NCBI RefSeq assembly: GCF_009377235.1
Contig: NZ_VMNX01000059.1
Coordinates: 1-44,115, forward strand
Source: Streptomyces acidicola
GTDB taxonomy: Bacteria > Actinomycetota > Actinomycetes > Streptomycetales > Streptomycetaceae
DNA length: 44,115 bases
Direction of reading: 5' to 3'
A program made the translations under genes and the position numbers. Under the pieces are notes generated by a model. It ran no database searches and had not been told where the DNA came from. It worked only from the letters and a program-made list of their open reading frames with translations. Below, piece after piece: positions 1 through 8,406 of the stretch; position 1 is the first letter of the stretch; the number at the start of each line of letters is the position of its first letter.

Positions 1-4
1 CCCC

Positions 5-1006
5 ATGCCCGCCTCCACCCCCGCGACCGGGACGGCCCCGGTGCCACCCGGGAACGACCATGTGGAGCTGAGCTACGACGCGACCGTTCCACGCGCCCTG
101 GTCCACAGAGCCTCGATAGCCGAGGTCTTCGTCACCGACTCGGCCAAGACGGGCGAGGACACGTTCGTCGTCGCCGCGCAGCTCCCGCGCGGCCATCTGA
201 TCGGGGAGAACTCCCCGCTGTACGACTTCAGCCTGATGGTCGAAGTAGTGCGTCAGGCAGGGGTCCTGATCGCCCACCGCCACCTGGAGGTGCGACTGGA
301 CTCCGCGTTCATCTTCCGGGACCTGACACTCCGTACCACCGCCTTCGAACCGCTGCGCATCGGCCGGCGGCCCGCCAGCGCGCGGATCACCGTGAGCGTG
401 CGGACCCGGCGCAACAAGGCCGGCCGGCTGCAGGGGTTCAGCTTCCTCGGGGACATCGAGGTCGACGGACGGTCCGCGATGAAGGGTGAGGGCGGGCTGC
501 TGATCCTGTCCAAGGCCGCCTACCAGGCCATGCGCAGCAGGCGGCTGTCGCCCGAGCACCCCGGCTTCCTGCTGCCGCGCTTCACGGCTGCCGAGCCGTC
601 CCACGTGGGACGGCGGGACGCCCGGAACGTGTTCATCACCGAACCCGTCGCCGACGCGGGGCAGTTCGCCTGCCAGCTGGTGGTGGACACCAGTCATCCG
701 CACGTCTTCGACCATCCGCTGGACCATGTGCCGGGCCATCTGCAGATGGAGGCCGCGCGTCAGCTGGCCGTCGCCGCCGTCGCCCGGCTGCACGCCCTGG
801 ACCCCTACAGCCTGTCGGTCGCCTCCATCGCCACCGACTTCACGGACTACGCGGAGCTGGACCGCATCACCAGGCTGCGGGCGACCGTCGACGGATTCCG
901 CTGGGACGAGGAGCTGGGCACCTTCACCACGCCCGTCGTGGTGGAGGCCGTGCAGGAGGACACCATCACCACGGCCATGCGGCTCGAGGTGTCACAGTGG
1001 GTTTGA
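5..1006 (+). CDS. AfsA/ScbA-family gamma-butyrolactone biosynthesis protein
   Basis: A 333-residue protein of the AfsA family, whose members condense a beta-ketoacyl chain with a dihydroxyacetone-phosphate-type acceptor on the way to A-factor-like signalling butyrolactones. Two hotdog-like halves are visible. The first starts near residue 31 with ALVHRASIAEVFVTD. The second, near residues 225-330, carries VDTSHPHVFDHPLDHVPG followed by EAARQ, the best conserved AfsA signature. The length is normal for the family. The start is only 4 bases from the window edge, so no ribosome binding site can be judged and a further upstream start is possible. No TetR-type butyrolactone receptor gene, the usual partner, is in the window; it may lie upstream. 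The context (two-component genes, SARP, biosynthetic enzymes) fits signalling control of a metabolite cluster. The family call is firm; the exact product is unknown. Confidence 0.88.
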   Translation: MPASTPATGTAPVPPGNDHVELSYDATVPRALVHRASIAEVFVTDSAKTGEDTFVVAAQLPRGHLIGENSPLYDFSLMVEVVRQAGVLIAHRHLEVRLDSAFIFRDLTLRTTAFEPLRIGRRPASARITVSVRTRRNKAGRLQGFSFLGDIEVDGRSAMKGEGGLLILSKAAYQAMRSRRLSPEHPGFLLPRFTAAEPSHVGRRDARNVFITEPVADAGQFACQLVVDTSHPHVFDHPLDHVPGHLQMEAARQLAVAAVARLHALDPYSLSVASIATDFTDYAELDRITRLRATVDGFRWDEELGTFTTPVVVEAVQEDTITTAMRLEVSQWV

Positions 1007-1027
1007 GAATTAAATGAACTCGTCACC

Positions 1028-1057
1028 GGAACCCTCCACTTCATAAAGTAAGGTTCC
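1028..1057. promoter_or_regulatory. imperfect inverted repeat, possible butyrolactone-receptor (ARE-like) operator
   Basis: In an AT-rich island between the AfsA-like gene and the response regulator, GGAACC (1028-1033) and GGTTCC (1052-1057) flank an inner ACTT/AAGT pair, giving an imperfect palindrome of about 30 bp. Size and A/T content resemble the autoregulatory elements bound by ScbR/ArpA-type receptors, but the match was judged by eye only. Confidence 0.3.
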
Positions 1058-1105
1058 CGCCAAACAGATCGGCCTGATCATCCGAGCTTGACGTGGGGAA
1101 GCTTC

Positions 1106-1711
1106 GTGATACGCATCCTGCTAGCCGAGGACATGCACATGGTTCGCGGGGCGCTGGTCGCCCTGCTGTCCCTGGAGGATGACCTGAAGGTGGTCGCGGA
1201 GGTTGAGCGGGGTGACCACATCGTCCGTACGGCACTCGACTGCGACCCCGACGTCGCCATCATCGACGTCGACCTGCCCGGTCTCGACGGACTGAGTGCC
1301 GCCGCCCTGCTGGCCGAACAGCTGCCCTCGTGCCGCACGCTGATCCTCACGAGCCTCGGCCGGCCGGGGACGCTGCGCAAGGCGCTCGCGGCCCAGGTGG
1401 GCGGGTTCCTCCTCAAGGACGCGCCACCGGACCGACTGGCCGACGCGGTGCGGGAGGTCTCGGTGGGGAGGCGGGTGATCGACCCCCAACTGGCCCTGGC
1501 GGCCTTCGACAACGGCGAGAACCCGCTGACCCCCCGTGAGGTCGAGGTGCTGCGGATGGCCGCGGACGGAGCGGAGGCGGCGGAGATCGCCGGACGGCTG
1601 TTCCTGTCGGTGGGCACCGTGCGGAACTATCTGACAACGGTCGTTTCCAAACTCAACGCGCGTAACCGGGTCGACGCGATCCGGGTCGCCCGGGAGAGCG
1701 GCTGGCTGTAG
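1106..1711 (+). CDS. NarL/FixJ-type two-component response regulator
   Basis: A 201-residue regulator with an N-terminal receiver domain and a C-terminal LuxR-type helix-turn-helix. The acidic pair E8/D9, phospho-acceptor D54 (IIDVDLPG) and conserved lysine K104 (FLLKDAPP) are all present, so it should be phosphorylatable. The DNA-binding domain occupies about residues 141-195 (LTPREVEVLRMAADG...VGTVRNYL). GTG at 1106 was chosen because GGGGA lies just upstream and the receiver domain starts there directly (VIRILLAED); a TTG at 1088 is the alternative. It is convergent with the histidine kinase at 1743-2993, its likely partner. That is an unusual arrangement, because DesK/DesR-like pairs are usually co-directional. 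Its position beside the AfsA-like and SARP genes suggests pathway-specific control. Confidence 0.9.
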   Translation: MIRILLAEDMHMVRGALVALLSLEDDLKVVAEVERGDHIVRTALDCDPDVAIIDVDLPGLDGLSAAALLAEQLPSCRTLILTSLGRPGTLRKALAAQVGGFLLKDAPPDRLADAVREVSVGRRVIDPQLALAAFDNGENPLTPREVEVLRMAADGAEAAEIAGRLFLSVGTVRNYLTTVVSKLNARNRVDAIRVARESGWL

Positions 1712-1729
1712 GACATCGGTTTCGGGGGC

Positions 1730-1754
1730 GCCGCCGGCCGGTTCATCCGGCGGC
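1730..1754. terminator. hairpin between convergent response regulator and kinase
   Basis: GCCGCCGG (1730-1737) pairs with CCGGCGGC (1747-1754) across a 9-nt loop. It lies between the two convergent genes and overlaps the kinase stop codon, so it could act in both directions. No U-tract is present, as is usual in this group. Confidence 0.4.
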
Positions 1755-2993
1755 GGGCCACCGGACCGGGGCCACCGCCCGCAGGACGAACCAGCCCGCC
1801 TCGTCCACCCCGGTCGACAGGCTGCCGCCGATCGACGTCAGCCGGAACTGAAGGTTCCCCAGGCCGCTGCCGTCCGGGATCGCGGGCGCGCCGTCGGGGC
1901 TCTGCGCGATGGGCTGCACCCCGTCGTTGGTGATGGTGAGGACCAGCTCGCCCAGGGCGGTCGTCCAGCTTTCGAGCCGGCAGCGCTCCGCCTTGCTGTG
2001 ACGCAGCAGATTGGTGATGGCCTCCCGGAGGACGGTCGCCATGATGGTGTTCACCTCGCCCTCGGTGGGCGCGCCCCGGAAGTCCGTCGTCACCTGGATG
2101 CCGGCGGCCTCCAGCACCGACTGCGCCGACACCGCCTCCGTGGCCAGGGACATGTCCCGGTAGCCGCGGGCGACGGTGCGGACGTCGGCGAGTGCCTGGC
2201 GTGAGATCTCCAGGATGCTCTTCATCTCCTCCAGGGCGCGCTCGGGAGTCGCGGGCACGAGGCGGCACGCCAGCTCGCTCTTGAGGGTGACCGCCGACAG
2301 GCTGTAGCCGAGCAGGTCGTGAAGGTCCCGGGCGAACCGCAGCCGTTCCTGGCTGACGGCCAGCCGGGCGAGCTCCGCCTGCGCCGCCTGTACGTCGACC
2401 ACGAGCTGGGCGAGGCGGCTCAGCCCGTACACGATCAGGCCCGTCAGCACGGTGGAGACGGTGATGTCGGCCGAGTCCGTGGCACTCATACCGAGCATCG
2501 GCCCCGTGGCGGCCGCCGTCACGGTGATGAGCCCGAACAGCGGCCAGGCCAGTACGGGTCTGAGGACCAGCAGCAGGGAGGCGCCCAGGAACCCGGCCAT
2601 TTCGCCCCACCCGAGCCCCAGGGCGAACAGCGGCAGATAGGTCAGCACGGCCTGCAGGCTGAGGGTCCACCGGTACCAGCGGGCCCGGAAGTGCCGCAGG
2701 CGGTACGAGGAGTGGACCAGCTGGAGAAGGCCGATGAGGGCGAAGCTGAGACCCGAGACGACGAGGACGAACGCGCCCGGTTCCTCGGCCATGACGTTCA
2801 GGAAACCCACCAGGACGAAGCCGCACTCGACGATCACGACGACGCTCAGGGCGAGACGGGGTGGCGGGGCGTTCAGGCCCAGCGCGCGCACGGCGGTGGA
2901 GAGGGCCGAACCAGTGGTGCCGGCGCCGCCGGTGGAGATGTCCCGAGGGGATGTGTCGGTGTCTCTCCCCGAGCGCGGCGCAGCTGCCCCCAT
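1743..2993 (-). CDS. DesK/NarX-type sensor histidine kinase
   Basis: A 416-residue membrane kinase. Several hydrophobic segments fill about residues 45-195, with no obvious extracytoplasmic domain, as in DesK-like sensors. A HisKA_3 dimerisation/phosphoacceptor motif follows (RFARDLHDLLGYS, phospho-histidine near H225). The ATPase domain has an N-box (REAITNLLRHSKA) and a G-box (DGSGLGNLQFRL). ATG at 2993 is preferred over the longer frame because GGGGGA lies six bases upstream. It probably phosphorylates the regulator encoded convergently at 1106-1711. On its own strand it lies 82 bases downstream of the SagB-type gene and may be co-transcribed with it, which would tie signalling to that enzyme. 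The input signal is unknown. Confidence 0.9.
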   Translation of the reverse strand: MGAAAPRSGRDTDTSPRDISTGGAGTTGSALSTAVRALGLNAPPPRLALSVVVIVECGFVLVGFLNVMAEEPGAFVLVVSGLSFALIGLLQLVHSSYRLRHFRARWYRWTLSLQAVLTYLPLFALGLGWGEMAGFLGASLLLVLRPVLAWPLFGLITVTAAATGPMLGMSATDSADITVSTVLTGLIVYGLSRLAQLVVDVQAAQAELARLAVSQERLRFARDLHDLLGYSLSAVTLKSELACRLVPATPERALEEMKSILEISRQALADVRTVARGYRDMSLATEAVSAQSVLEAAGIQVTTDFRGAPTEGEVNTIMATVLREAITNLLRHSKAERCRLESWTTALGELVLTITNDGVQPIAQSPDGAPAIPDGSGLGNLQFRLTSIGGSLSTGVDEAGWFVLRAVAPVRWPAAG

Positions 2994-3075
2994 GAACGTC
3001 CCCCACAACGCGTACCGGATCAAGTGCTCTCAGTTTAGGTGGAGTGGCTGAAATTCGAAGGGGGGAATGCGGGGC

Positions 3076-4671
3076 TCATGAACTAACTGTGGGAGAACTG
3101 GGAGAAGTTGATGACGGTTCGGGCGGTGTGCCCAGGATGAAGCCCCCGACGCTTGGCTCGATCCGCCAGTCCGTGCCGGTGGTGCGGGCGGCCAGTTCGA
3201 TGTCGCCGCTGCCGAGGGCGCAGGAGGCCAGGCCCATCGCGGTTCCGATCAGGTACAGGTTCTGGATCACCGCGCCGACGTGCTTGAGCGTCAGCGCGTA
3301 GGGCAGGCCGCTGTACTTCCACGCCAGGCGGTGGATGCGCGAGGTGATGGTGATGACCACGGCGGGCGGCTCGGTCAGCCCGGCGGTGACCTGTGCCTCC
3401 GCGAGCCGCTCGGGCAGCGTCGGATCCGTCTCGCCGTCACCGAGCCGCACCAGGCAGTGCTCCAGCGGGGCGTAGTAGTAGGTGCCCGGCGGGACGTCGG
3501 CGCAGTCCCGGACCGTGAGGTAGAACTCCAGCTCGTAGGCGTTGGCGCCACTGGGGTACGGGCGGTCGCTGAACGACTCCGTGTGCCCGCTCTCGTCGGG
3601 CGACTCGTGCAGGCTGCGGATCCTGAGCGCCCGGTACAGGAACTCGCCGAGCACGGCGGCCGTGAGCCGGTCCGGGCCGAAGGAGCGGACGGTGCGGCGC
3701 TCCTCCACCACGGTGGTCAGCGGCGGGTCGCTCGCCGCCACCTCGGTCAGGGAGGGCCGGGCGAGGGGGAGACGCGGGCCGTCCGGCAGCGGCTTGACGG
3801 CCGGGGCGGGGGCCGTGCGCTGGGCGAGCGGGTACGTGGCGCCGAAGTCCGCGTCGTGCCTGCCGAGCGTCGAGCGGCTGTGGAAGAACAGGTCGACGGC
3901 GGACCACGACAGCAGCGCCGGGTCCTGGTCCTCGGCGAAGTGCGGGACCGCGCCGCCGCCCGCCGGGGCGTCGCCCTGCGTGCCCTCCCCGGTGTGCGGC
4001 CGTTCCGCGGGGACCACCATGCCGGTCGCGAGCAGATGGGCGACGATGCCCGAGATCACCGGGGCGCTCAGCGGTACGGAGGCCGCCATCTGGTCGATGG
4101 TGACCGGACGGCCGAGCATGCCGATCAGCCAGGACACCTCCGGGCCGTGCACCACCACGCGATACAGCGACGCGGGGGACTCCAGGACGAAGCCCTGGCC
4201 CTCGCTGCGCAGGAACGCGAAGCGGGACAGCCGCACCGGATGGCACCGGTCGGCCGCGACCGGGCGGTAACGGGCCGACCGGGCGATCGGGACCACCGAC
4301 ATCAGCAGATGGTCCGACTCCTCCATGCTCAGCGAGCGCACCACCAGGTGCTGCAGCCGGTGCAGCACCGCGAGGATCTCCGTCTCCGGTCCCCCCGAAG
4401 GGGGGTGCATGGAGTCGTCGGCCGTCAGCCCGGCCACCGCGTTGGCCAGCGAGATCGGGCCGAGGCTCATCCGGCGCAGCGTCTCACGCACCGACGGGCC
4501 CGCCCCGCGCAGCCGCACTTCCCCCCACCGTCCGGAGAGCACCACGCAGCCGCTCGGGCCGCTCGTATCCACCAGGACGTCCTCGCGTAGCGACCAGAAG
4601 GAGACACAGCGCCTTTCGGTCTGCGCGGTCTGCGCGGTCACGGTGGTGCTGAACGGGCTCACAACGGACAT
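3076..4671 (-). CDS. SagB/ThcOx-type FMN-dependent dehydrogenase
   Basis: A 531-residue protein. The C-terminal part (about residues 315-525) is a nitroreductase-fold domain of the SagB type: VVEERRTVRSFGPDRLTAAVLGEFLYRALRI, then YPSGANAYELEFYLTVRDC and YYYAPLEHCLVRL, then GLPYALTLKHVGAVIQNLYLIGTAMGLASCALGSGD. In known systems such enzymes use FMN to oxidise thiazoline or oxazoline rings to azoles. The N-terminal ~300 residues resemble the N-terminal extension of long SagB-type proteins and may bind substrate. AGGAG lies upstream of the ATG. No YcaO cyclodehydratase (SagC/D-like) and no precursor-peptide ORF were found nearby, so a role in RiPP azole formation is not supported here. Oxidation of a carrier-bound or small-molecule intermediate is more likely. 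Confidence 0.8.
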   Translation of the reverse strand: MSVVSPFSTTVTAQTAQTERRCVSFWSLREDVLVDTSGPSGCVVLSGRWGEVRLRGAGPSVRETLRRMSLGPISLANAVAGLTADDSMHPPSGGPETEILAVLHRLQHLVVRSLSMEESDHLLMSVVPIARSARYRPVAADRCHPVRLSRFAFLRSEGQGFVLESPASLYRVVVHGPEVSWLIGMLGRPVTIDQMAASVPLSAPVISGIVAHLLATGMVVPAERPHTGEGTQGDAPAGGGAVPHFAEDQDPALLSWSAVDLFFHSRSTLGRHDADFGATYPLAQRTAPAPAVKPLPDGPRLPLARPSLTEVAASDPPLTTVVEERRTVRSFGPDRLTAAVLGEFLYRALRIRSLHESPDESGHTESFSDRPYPSGANAYELEFYLTVRDCADVPPGTYYYAPLEHCLVRLGDGETDPTLPERLAEAQVTAGLTEPPAVVITITSRIHRLAWKYSGLPYALTLKHVGAVIQNLYLIGTAMGLASCALGSGDIELAARTTGTDWRIEPSVGGFILGTPPEPSSTSPSSPTVSS

Positions 4672-5129
4672 GGCGGCTCCTACGGTGTACAGGCGACGGC
4701 GGTGGGGGACGCTGCGCGGCTCGGGCGGACGCGGATAGACGGTGAGGGGGGTGAGTCGAGCGGGCGGGGAGACGGTCAGGGGCAGGCCGTCAGGGACAAG
4801 CCGTCAGGGGGGAGGAGACCAACAAAAGCGGGCGGGCAGGGGGCGGCGAACAGGGTCAGGCAAACACGGAAACGGCTGTGTGAGGGTGCACAGCCGCCGT
4901 GAGCTGATCGGCGCTGATCGGCATACAGGATTGTTCGGGCATCGAGGGCACTAAGACAGTGTTCGTTTCATGGCTCCCCTGTGAATCCGTCATGGGTCGC
5001 CACCTCGGTAATTCATATGCGGCCAATGAAGCGCTCACTGGGGCGGCGTGGGCCGAGGTGCCATCGTTGAGCGCCGAGGAAGCCGAGCGGTTGGGGCTGC
5101 CGAGTGGTACTGGCTGAAGGGAGAACCAG
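4672..5129. other. divergent regulatory region, SagB-type gene / SARP gene
   Basis: About 460 bases without a convincing ORF. It contains a 14-bp tandem repeat (4775-4816), a small hairpin (CGGCTGTG 4873-4880 with CACAGCCG 4889-4896) and a perfect tandem copy of GCTGATCGGC (4903-4912, 4913-4922). Both flanking genes should be transcribed outward from here, so these are candidate binding sites. The SARP itself may autoregulate from this region. I could not assign a -10/-35 pair with confidence. Confidence 0.5.
4775..4816 (+). repeat. three 14-bp tandem repeats starting GTCAGGG
   Basis: GTCAGGG occurs at 4775, 4789 and 4803 with an exact 14-bp period, and the spacers are similar (GCAGGCC, ACAAGCC, GGGAGGA). 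SARP proteins bind direct heptamer repeats, but usually with an 11-bp period, so assignment as a SARP site is uncertain. Confidence 0.6.
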
Positions 5130-5966
5130 ATGGAGATCCGGGTCCTGGGGCCGCTCGTCGCCCAGCTCGACCGTACGTCCGTGGTACCCAGCGCGGCCAA
5201 GCCCCGTCAGGTGCTCGCCCTGCTGGCCCTGCACGCGGGCCAGGTCGTGACCGTGTCCACCCTGCTCGACGAACTGTGGGGGGACGCGCCGCCGCGCACC
5301 GCGCCCGCCACGCTCCAGACCTACATAAGACAGTTGCGCCGCATGCTGGCCTCGGCCCTGGGCCCGGCCGCCGTGCGCGGCCCCAAGGACGTGCTGTGCA
5401 CGCGCTACGGCGGCTACGCGCTGGACGTGGCGCACGCCGGTGACGCGGTGGAGTTCCAGCAGCTGAGTGTGGCCGGGCAGATGGCGCTGCGTGAGGGAGC
5501 CACCCGTGAGGCCTCCCAGCTGCTGCACCAGGCGTTGGGGCTGTGGCGGGGACCCGCCCTGGCCGACGTACAGATCGGCCGCGCCCTGGAGATCGAGGTG
5601 GTGCGACTGGAGGAGACCAGGCTCGGCGCCCTCGACGCCCGGATCGAGGCCGACATGCGGCTCGGCCGGCACGCCCTGCTGCTCGGCGAGCTGACCGCGC
5701 TGGCCGCCCAGCACCCGCTGCACGAGACCGTGCACGCCCAACTCATGCTGGCGCTCTACCGCTGCGGCCGGCCCTCCCACGCCCTGAGTGCCTACCAGCG
5801 GCTGCGCACCTCCCTGATCCGCGAGCTCGCCCTGGAACCGTCGATGCGGCTCCAGCGCCTGCACCAGGCCATCCTCCAGGCCGACCCGGCACTGGAGTCA
5901 CCGGACCCGCCGGCGGTCGGCGGCGACGACTGGTCCACCCTGCCCCTGACGGCTGCTTCGGCCTGA
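5130..5966 (+). CDS. SARP-family transcriptional activator
   Basis: A 278-residue protein with the minimal SARP layout: an OmpR-like winged helix at about residues 1-95 (MEIRVLGPL, then VVTVSTLLDELWGDAPPRTAPATLQTYIRQLRRML), followed by a bacterial transcriptional activation domain at about 100-255. There is no NB-ARC or TPR extension, unlike AfsR. GGAG six bases upstream supports the ATG. Family members bind direct repeats near -35 and recruit RNA polymerase to switch on metabolite clusters. Its place at the head of the plus-strand thioesterase, exporter, ligase and decarboxylase genes suggests it activates them. Confidence 0.92.
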   Translation: MEIRVLGPLVAQLDRTSVVPSAAKPRQVLALLALHAGQVVTVSTLLDELWGDAPPRTAPATLQTYIRQLRRMLASALGPAAVRGPKDVLCTRYGGYALDVAHAGDAVEFQQLSVAGQMALREGATREASQLLHQALGLWRGPALADVQIGRALEIEVVRLEETRLGALDARIEADMRLGRHALLLGELTALAAQHPLHETVHAQLMLALYRCGRPSHALSAYQRLRTSLIRELALEPSMRLQRLHQAILQADPALESPDPPAVGGDDWSTLPLTAASA

Positions 5967-6083
5967 GCCGGTCCACTCCTTTCGGCGCGTTTGGCGGTCC
6001 TTAAGCGCTGCTTGAGACGCTGCGTCCACCAGGGGCCCCGCTCGTTCGGTGGCCACCGCGTACCGAGAGGAGATCGGGGCACT

Positions 6084-6875
6084 ATGACGCGATACCTGAG
6101 GCGCGGTGGCACAGGCGAGGCCGACCGCCTCCGTATGTTCTGCTTCCCCTTCGCGGGCGGTGGCGCCTCCATCTACGCGGGGTGGCAGCGCCGGCTGGGA
6201 ACCCAGGTGGAGGTGCTGCCGGTACAACTGCCCGGCCGCGAGGGCCGGATGGCGGAGCCGCGCTTCACCGATCTCCCCGCGCTCGTCGAGGACCTGGACC
6301 GCGAGCTCGGCGACGAACTCGACCGTCCCCATGTGGTGTACGGGCACAGCATGGGTGCCCTCATCGCCTTCGCCCTGGCCCAGTACCGCCAGGCCCGCGG
6401 CGAACGGCTGCCCCTCGCTCTCCTCCTCGGAGCCCACCGCGCCCCGCACCTGCCGGCCCCGCCGATCACCCACGGCTATGTGGCCGACGACAGCGAACTG
6501 GTGCGAAGACTCGCCTCCTTGGGCGGACTGCCCCAGGTGCTGCTGGACCGCCCGGACTGGCTGGCGGCTCTGCTGCCCGTCGTCAGGGACGACCTGCTGC
6601 TCTGCGAGGGTGCCGGGGGCGTGGACCGTACCCCGCTGCCGATTCCGTTGCACACCTTCGCCGGTGCCGACGACCGGCTGGTGACCGTCCCGGAGGTACG
6701 GGAGTGGTCCCTGTACTCCACCCGGGACAGCGAGACCGTGGAGGTGCCGGGCGGCCACTTCTTCATCAGGGAGCAGGAGACCGCCTTCCTCGACCGTCTC
6801 TCGGACGTGGTCAGCCGTTATGTCGACATCGTCGATCTGATGGGCATGGACCTGGTGGGCGCGCCGGTCGACTGA
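6084..6875 (+). CDS. type II (editing) thioesterase
   Basis: A 263-residue alpha/beta-hydrolase of the GrsT/RifR type, which removes mis-primed acyl groups from the carrier proteins of PKS or NRPS lines. The catalytic triad can be read directly: S89 in GHSMG, an aspartate at about D196 (GADDRL) and H225 in GGHFF. The N-terminal FCFPFAGGGASIY is the typical oxyanion-loop start. ATG at 6084 was chosen because it gives the normal family start; an AGAGGAG lies upstream at a rather long distance. A stand-alone editing thioesterase implies a carrier-protein assembly line, although none is present in this window. Confidence 0.9.
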   Translation: MTRYLRRGGTGEADRLRMFCFPFAGGGASIYAGWQRRLGTQVEVLPVQLPGREGRMAEPRFTDLPALVEDLDRELGDELDRPHVVYGHSMGALIAFALAQYRQARGERLPLALLLGAHRAPHLPAPPITHGYVADDSELVRRLASLGGLPQVLLDRPDWLAALLPVVRDDLLLCEGAGGVDRTPLPIPLHTFAGADDRLVTVPEVREWSLYSTRDSETVEVPGGHFFIREQETAFLDRLSDVVSRYVDIVDLMGMDLVGAPVD

Positions 6876-6896
6876 CCGCCGGACCCGCACACGAAG

Positions 6897-6935
6897 CGGC
6901 CGCCTCTCCTCGAACACGTCGGAGGAAGGCGGCCG
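6897..6935 (+). terminator. hairpin terminator after thioesterase
   Basis: CGGCCGCCT with CCTC pairs with GAGG and AGGCGGCCG across a loop of about 12 bases, 21 bases after the thioesterase stop. This separates the thioesterase from the following MFS gene. Confidence 0.6.
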
Positions 6936-7081
6936 TTCGCCGACCGGGGCGGTGCCCGGAGGGCGGCGCTCCGGCCCAGGGGGCTGCCGCCGCGCAAGCC
7001 GTACTTCAGCGGTGCTCCCTACGGTCACGTCGGCGCTGCCCTCGGGCGAGTGGCGGCGAACCGAACACCGAAGGAGGTGCC

Positions 7082-8395
7082 ATGGAGATCCCGGTACGCC
7101 TGCGACAGGCCCGCTCCGCGCTGCTGCTGGTCTTTCTCGTCCACGGAGCGGTCTTCGCCCTGCTGGTCACCCGTATCCCGGCGATCCAGGATCGTTACGG
7201 CCTCAGCGACGCCCAGCTCCCGATGTTCCTCGCGGCCGTACCGGCCCTGGCCGGCGTCGGCAGCATCACCGTCTCGCGAGTGGTGCGCCGGGTCCCCGCC
7301 CCCGTGGTGGTACGCGTGATCCAGCCCGTGATCTGTCTGTGCCTGGTCGGCGTCGGGGCGGGCGAGACCTTCTGGCAGCTCGCGGTCTGCCTGGCCGTCT
7401 TCGGGCTGCTGGTGGGCGCCCTGGAGGCGAGCCTGAACATGACGGGCGTCGGGATTCAGCGCGGCTACGGGCGCAGCATCATGCTGGGCTTCCACGGCGC
7501 CGCCAGCCTCGGCGGCATCCTCGGCGCCGTGCTCGCCTGGGCCGGAGCCAACTGGGACCTCTCCCTGCTCACGCTCTTCGCCGGTTCGGTCGTCCTGCTG
7601 CTGCCGGTCGCGATGTCGGTCGCCCCGCGCCTGACGCGGCAGGCGGACGGAGAGGCCGGACGGGACGGAGGTGCCGGACCGGCCACGGAGCAGCCCTCCC
7701 CGCAGTCCGCTCGCCCGCGGGGAGTGCCCTGGAAGCCGCTGCTGCCGCTCTGCCTGATCATGGCCGTGTCCGTCGTCGCCGACTCCACCGCCACCAACTG
7801 GAGCGCCAAGTTCCTTGAGGACACCCTGAACAGCTCGGAGGCGATGGCGACCGTGCCGTACGCCCTCTATATGGCGGCCACCCTGGTGGGCCGCGGGCTC
7901 GGGGACGGCTGGGTGCAGCGGTGGGGAGCGGCGGCCGTGGTGCGGGCGGGCGCCCTGCTCACCGCCGTCGGGTTCGCCATCGTCGCCGCCGCACCGGAAC
8001 CCCTGACGGGTGCGTTCGGTTTCGCCGTCCTCGGCGCGGGGCTGTCCGTGATCCTGCCCCAGATCTTCGTGATCGGTGCGCAGCGGCTGCCGGGGGCGCC
8101 GGACACCGCCGTGGCCCGCGTCAACCTCTTCAACTACGTGGGCTTCCTGATCGGCCCGCCCCTGGTCGGGGCCATCGGGGCGGCCGTCTCCTACCGGGCG
8201 GCCATGTGTGTGCCGCTGGTGCTCATCCTGAGCGTCGTCCTCGTCGCCCGGTCGCTGACTCCGCCGGACCCGGCCAAGTCCGGCTCCGACTCCGACTCCG
8301 ATTCCGAATCGGGCTCGGGTTCGGGCTCCGGCTCTGGCTCCGGTTCCGCCTCGCCCGTCCCGCGGCCCGAGGCAACCACGACAACCACCGGCTGA
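7082..8395 (+). CDS. MFS transporter
   Basis: A 437-residue protein with about 12 predicted membrane segments, arranged as two six-helix halves around a hydrophilic loop near residues 180-215. It starts MEIPVRLRQARSALLLVFLVHGAVF with GGAGG upstream. The family is the YbjJ/FucP-like branch of the major facilitator superfamily. The cluster context suggests export of, or resistance to, the product. The C-terminus is a low-complexity tail of alternating Ser-Asp and then Ser-Gly dipeptides (from about 8279 to 8350), encoded by a hexanucleotide-like microsatellite. The tail is unlikely to be part of the transport fold and its length may vary between strains. The substrate is not known. Confidence 0.85.
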   Translation: MEIPVRLRQARSALLLVFLVHGAVFALLVTRIPAIQDRYGLSDAQLPMFLAAVPALAGVGSITVSRVVRRVPAPVVVRVIQPVICLCLVGVGAGETFWQLAVCLAVFGLLVGALEASLNMTGVGIQRGYGRSIMLGFHGAASLGGILGAVLAWAGANWDLSLLTLFAGSVVLLLPVAMSVAPRLTRQADGEAGRDGGAGPATEQPSPQSARPRGVPWKPLLPLCLIMAVSVVADSTATNWSAKFLEDTLNSSEAMATVPYALYMAATLVGRGLGDGWVQRWGAAAVVRAGALLTAVGFAIVAAAPEPLTGAFGFAVLGAGLSVILPQIFVIGAQRLPGAPDTAVARVNLFNYVGFLIGPPLVGAIGAAVSYRAAMCVPLVLILSVVLVARSLTPPDPAKSGSDSDSDSESGSGSGSGSGSGSASPVPRPEATTTTTG

Positions 8396-8406
8396 GGGAC
8401 ACCAGT

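Noticed and set aside
4672..5129. possible RiPP precursor peptide next to the SagB-type gene
   Set aside because: Small frames here are arginine/glycine-rich without a Cys/Ser/Thr-rich core or a credible start, and no YcaO gene is near.
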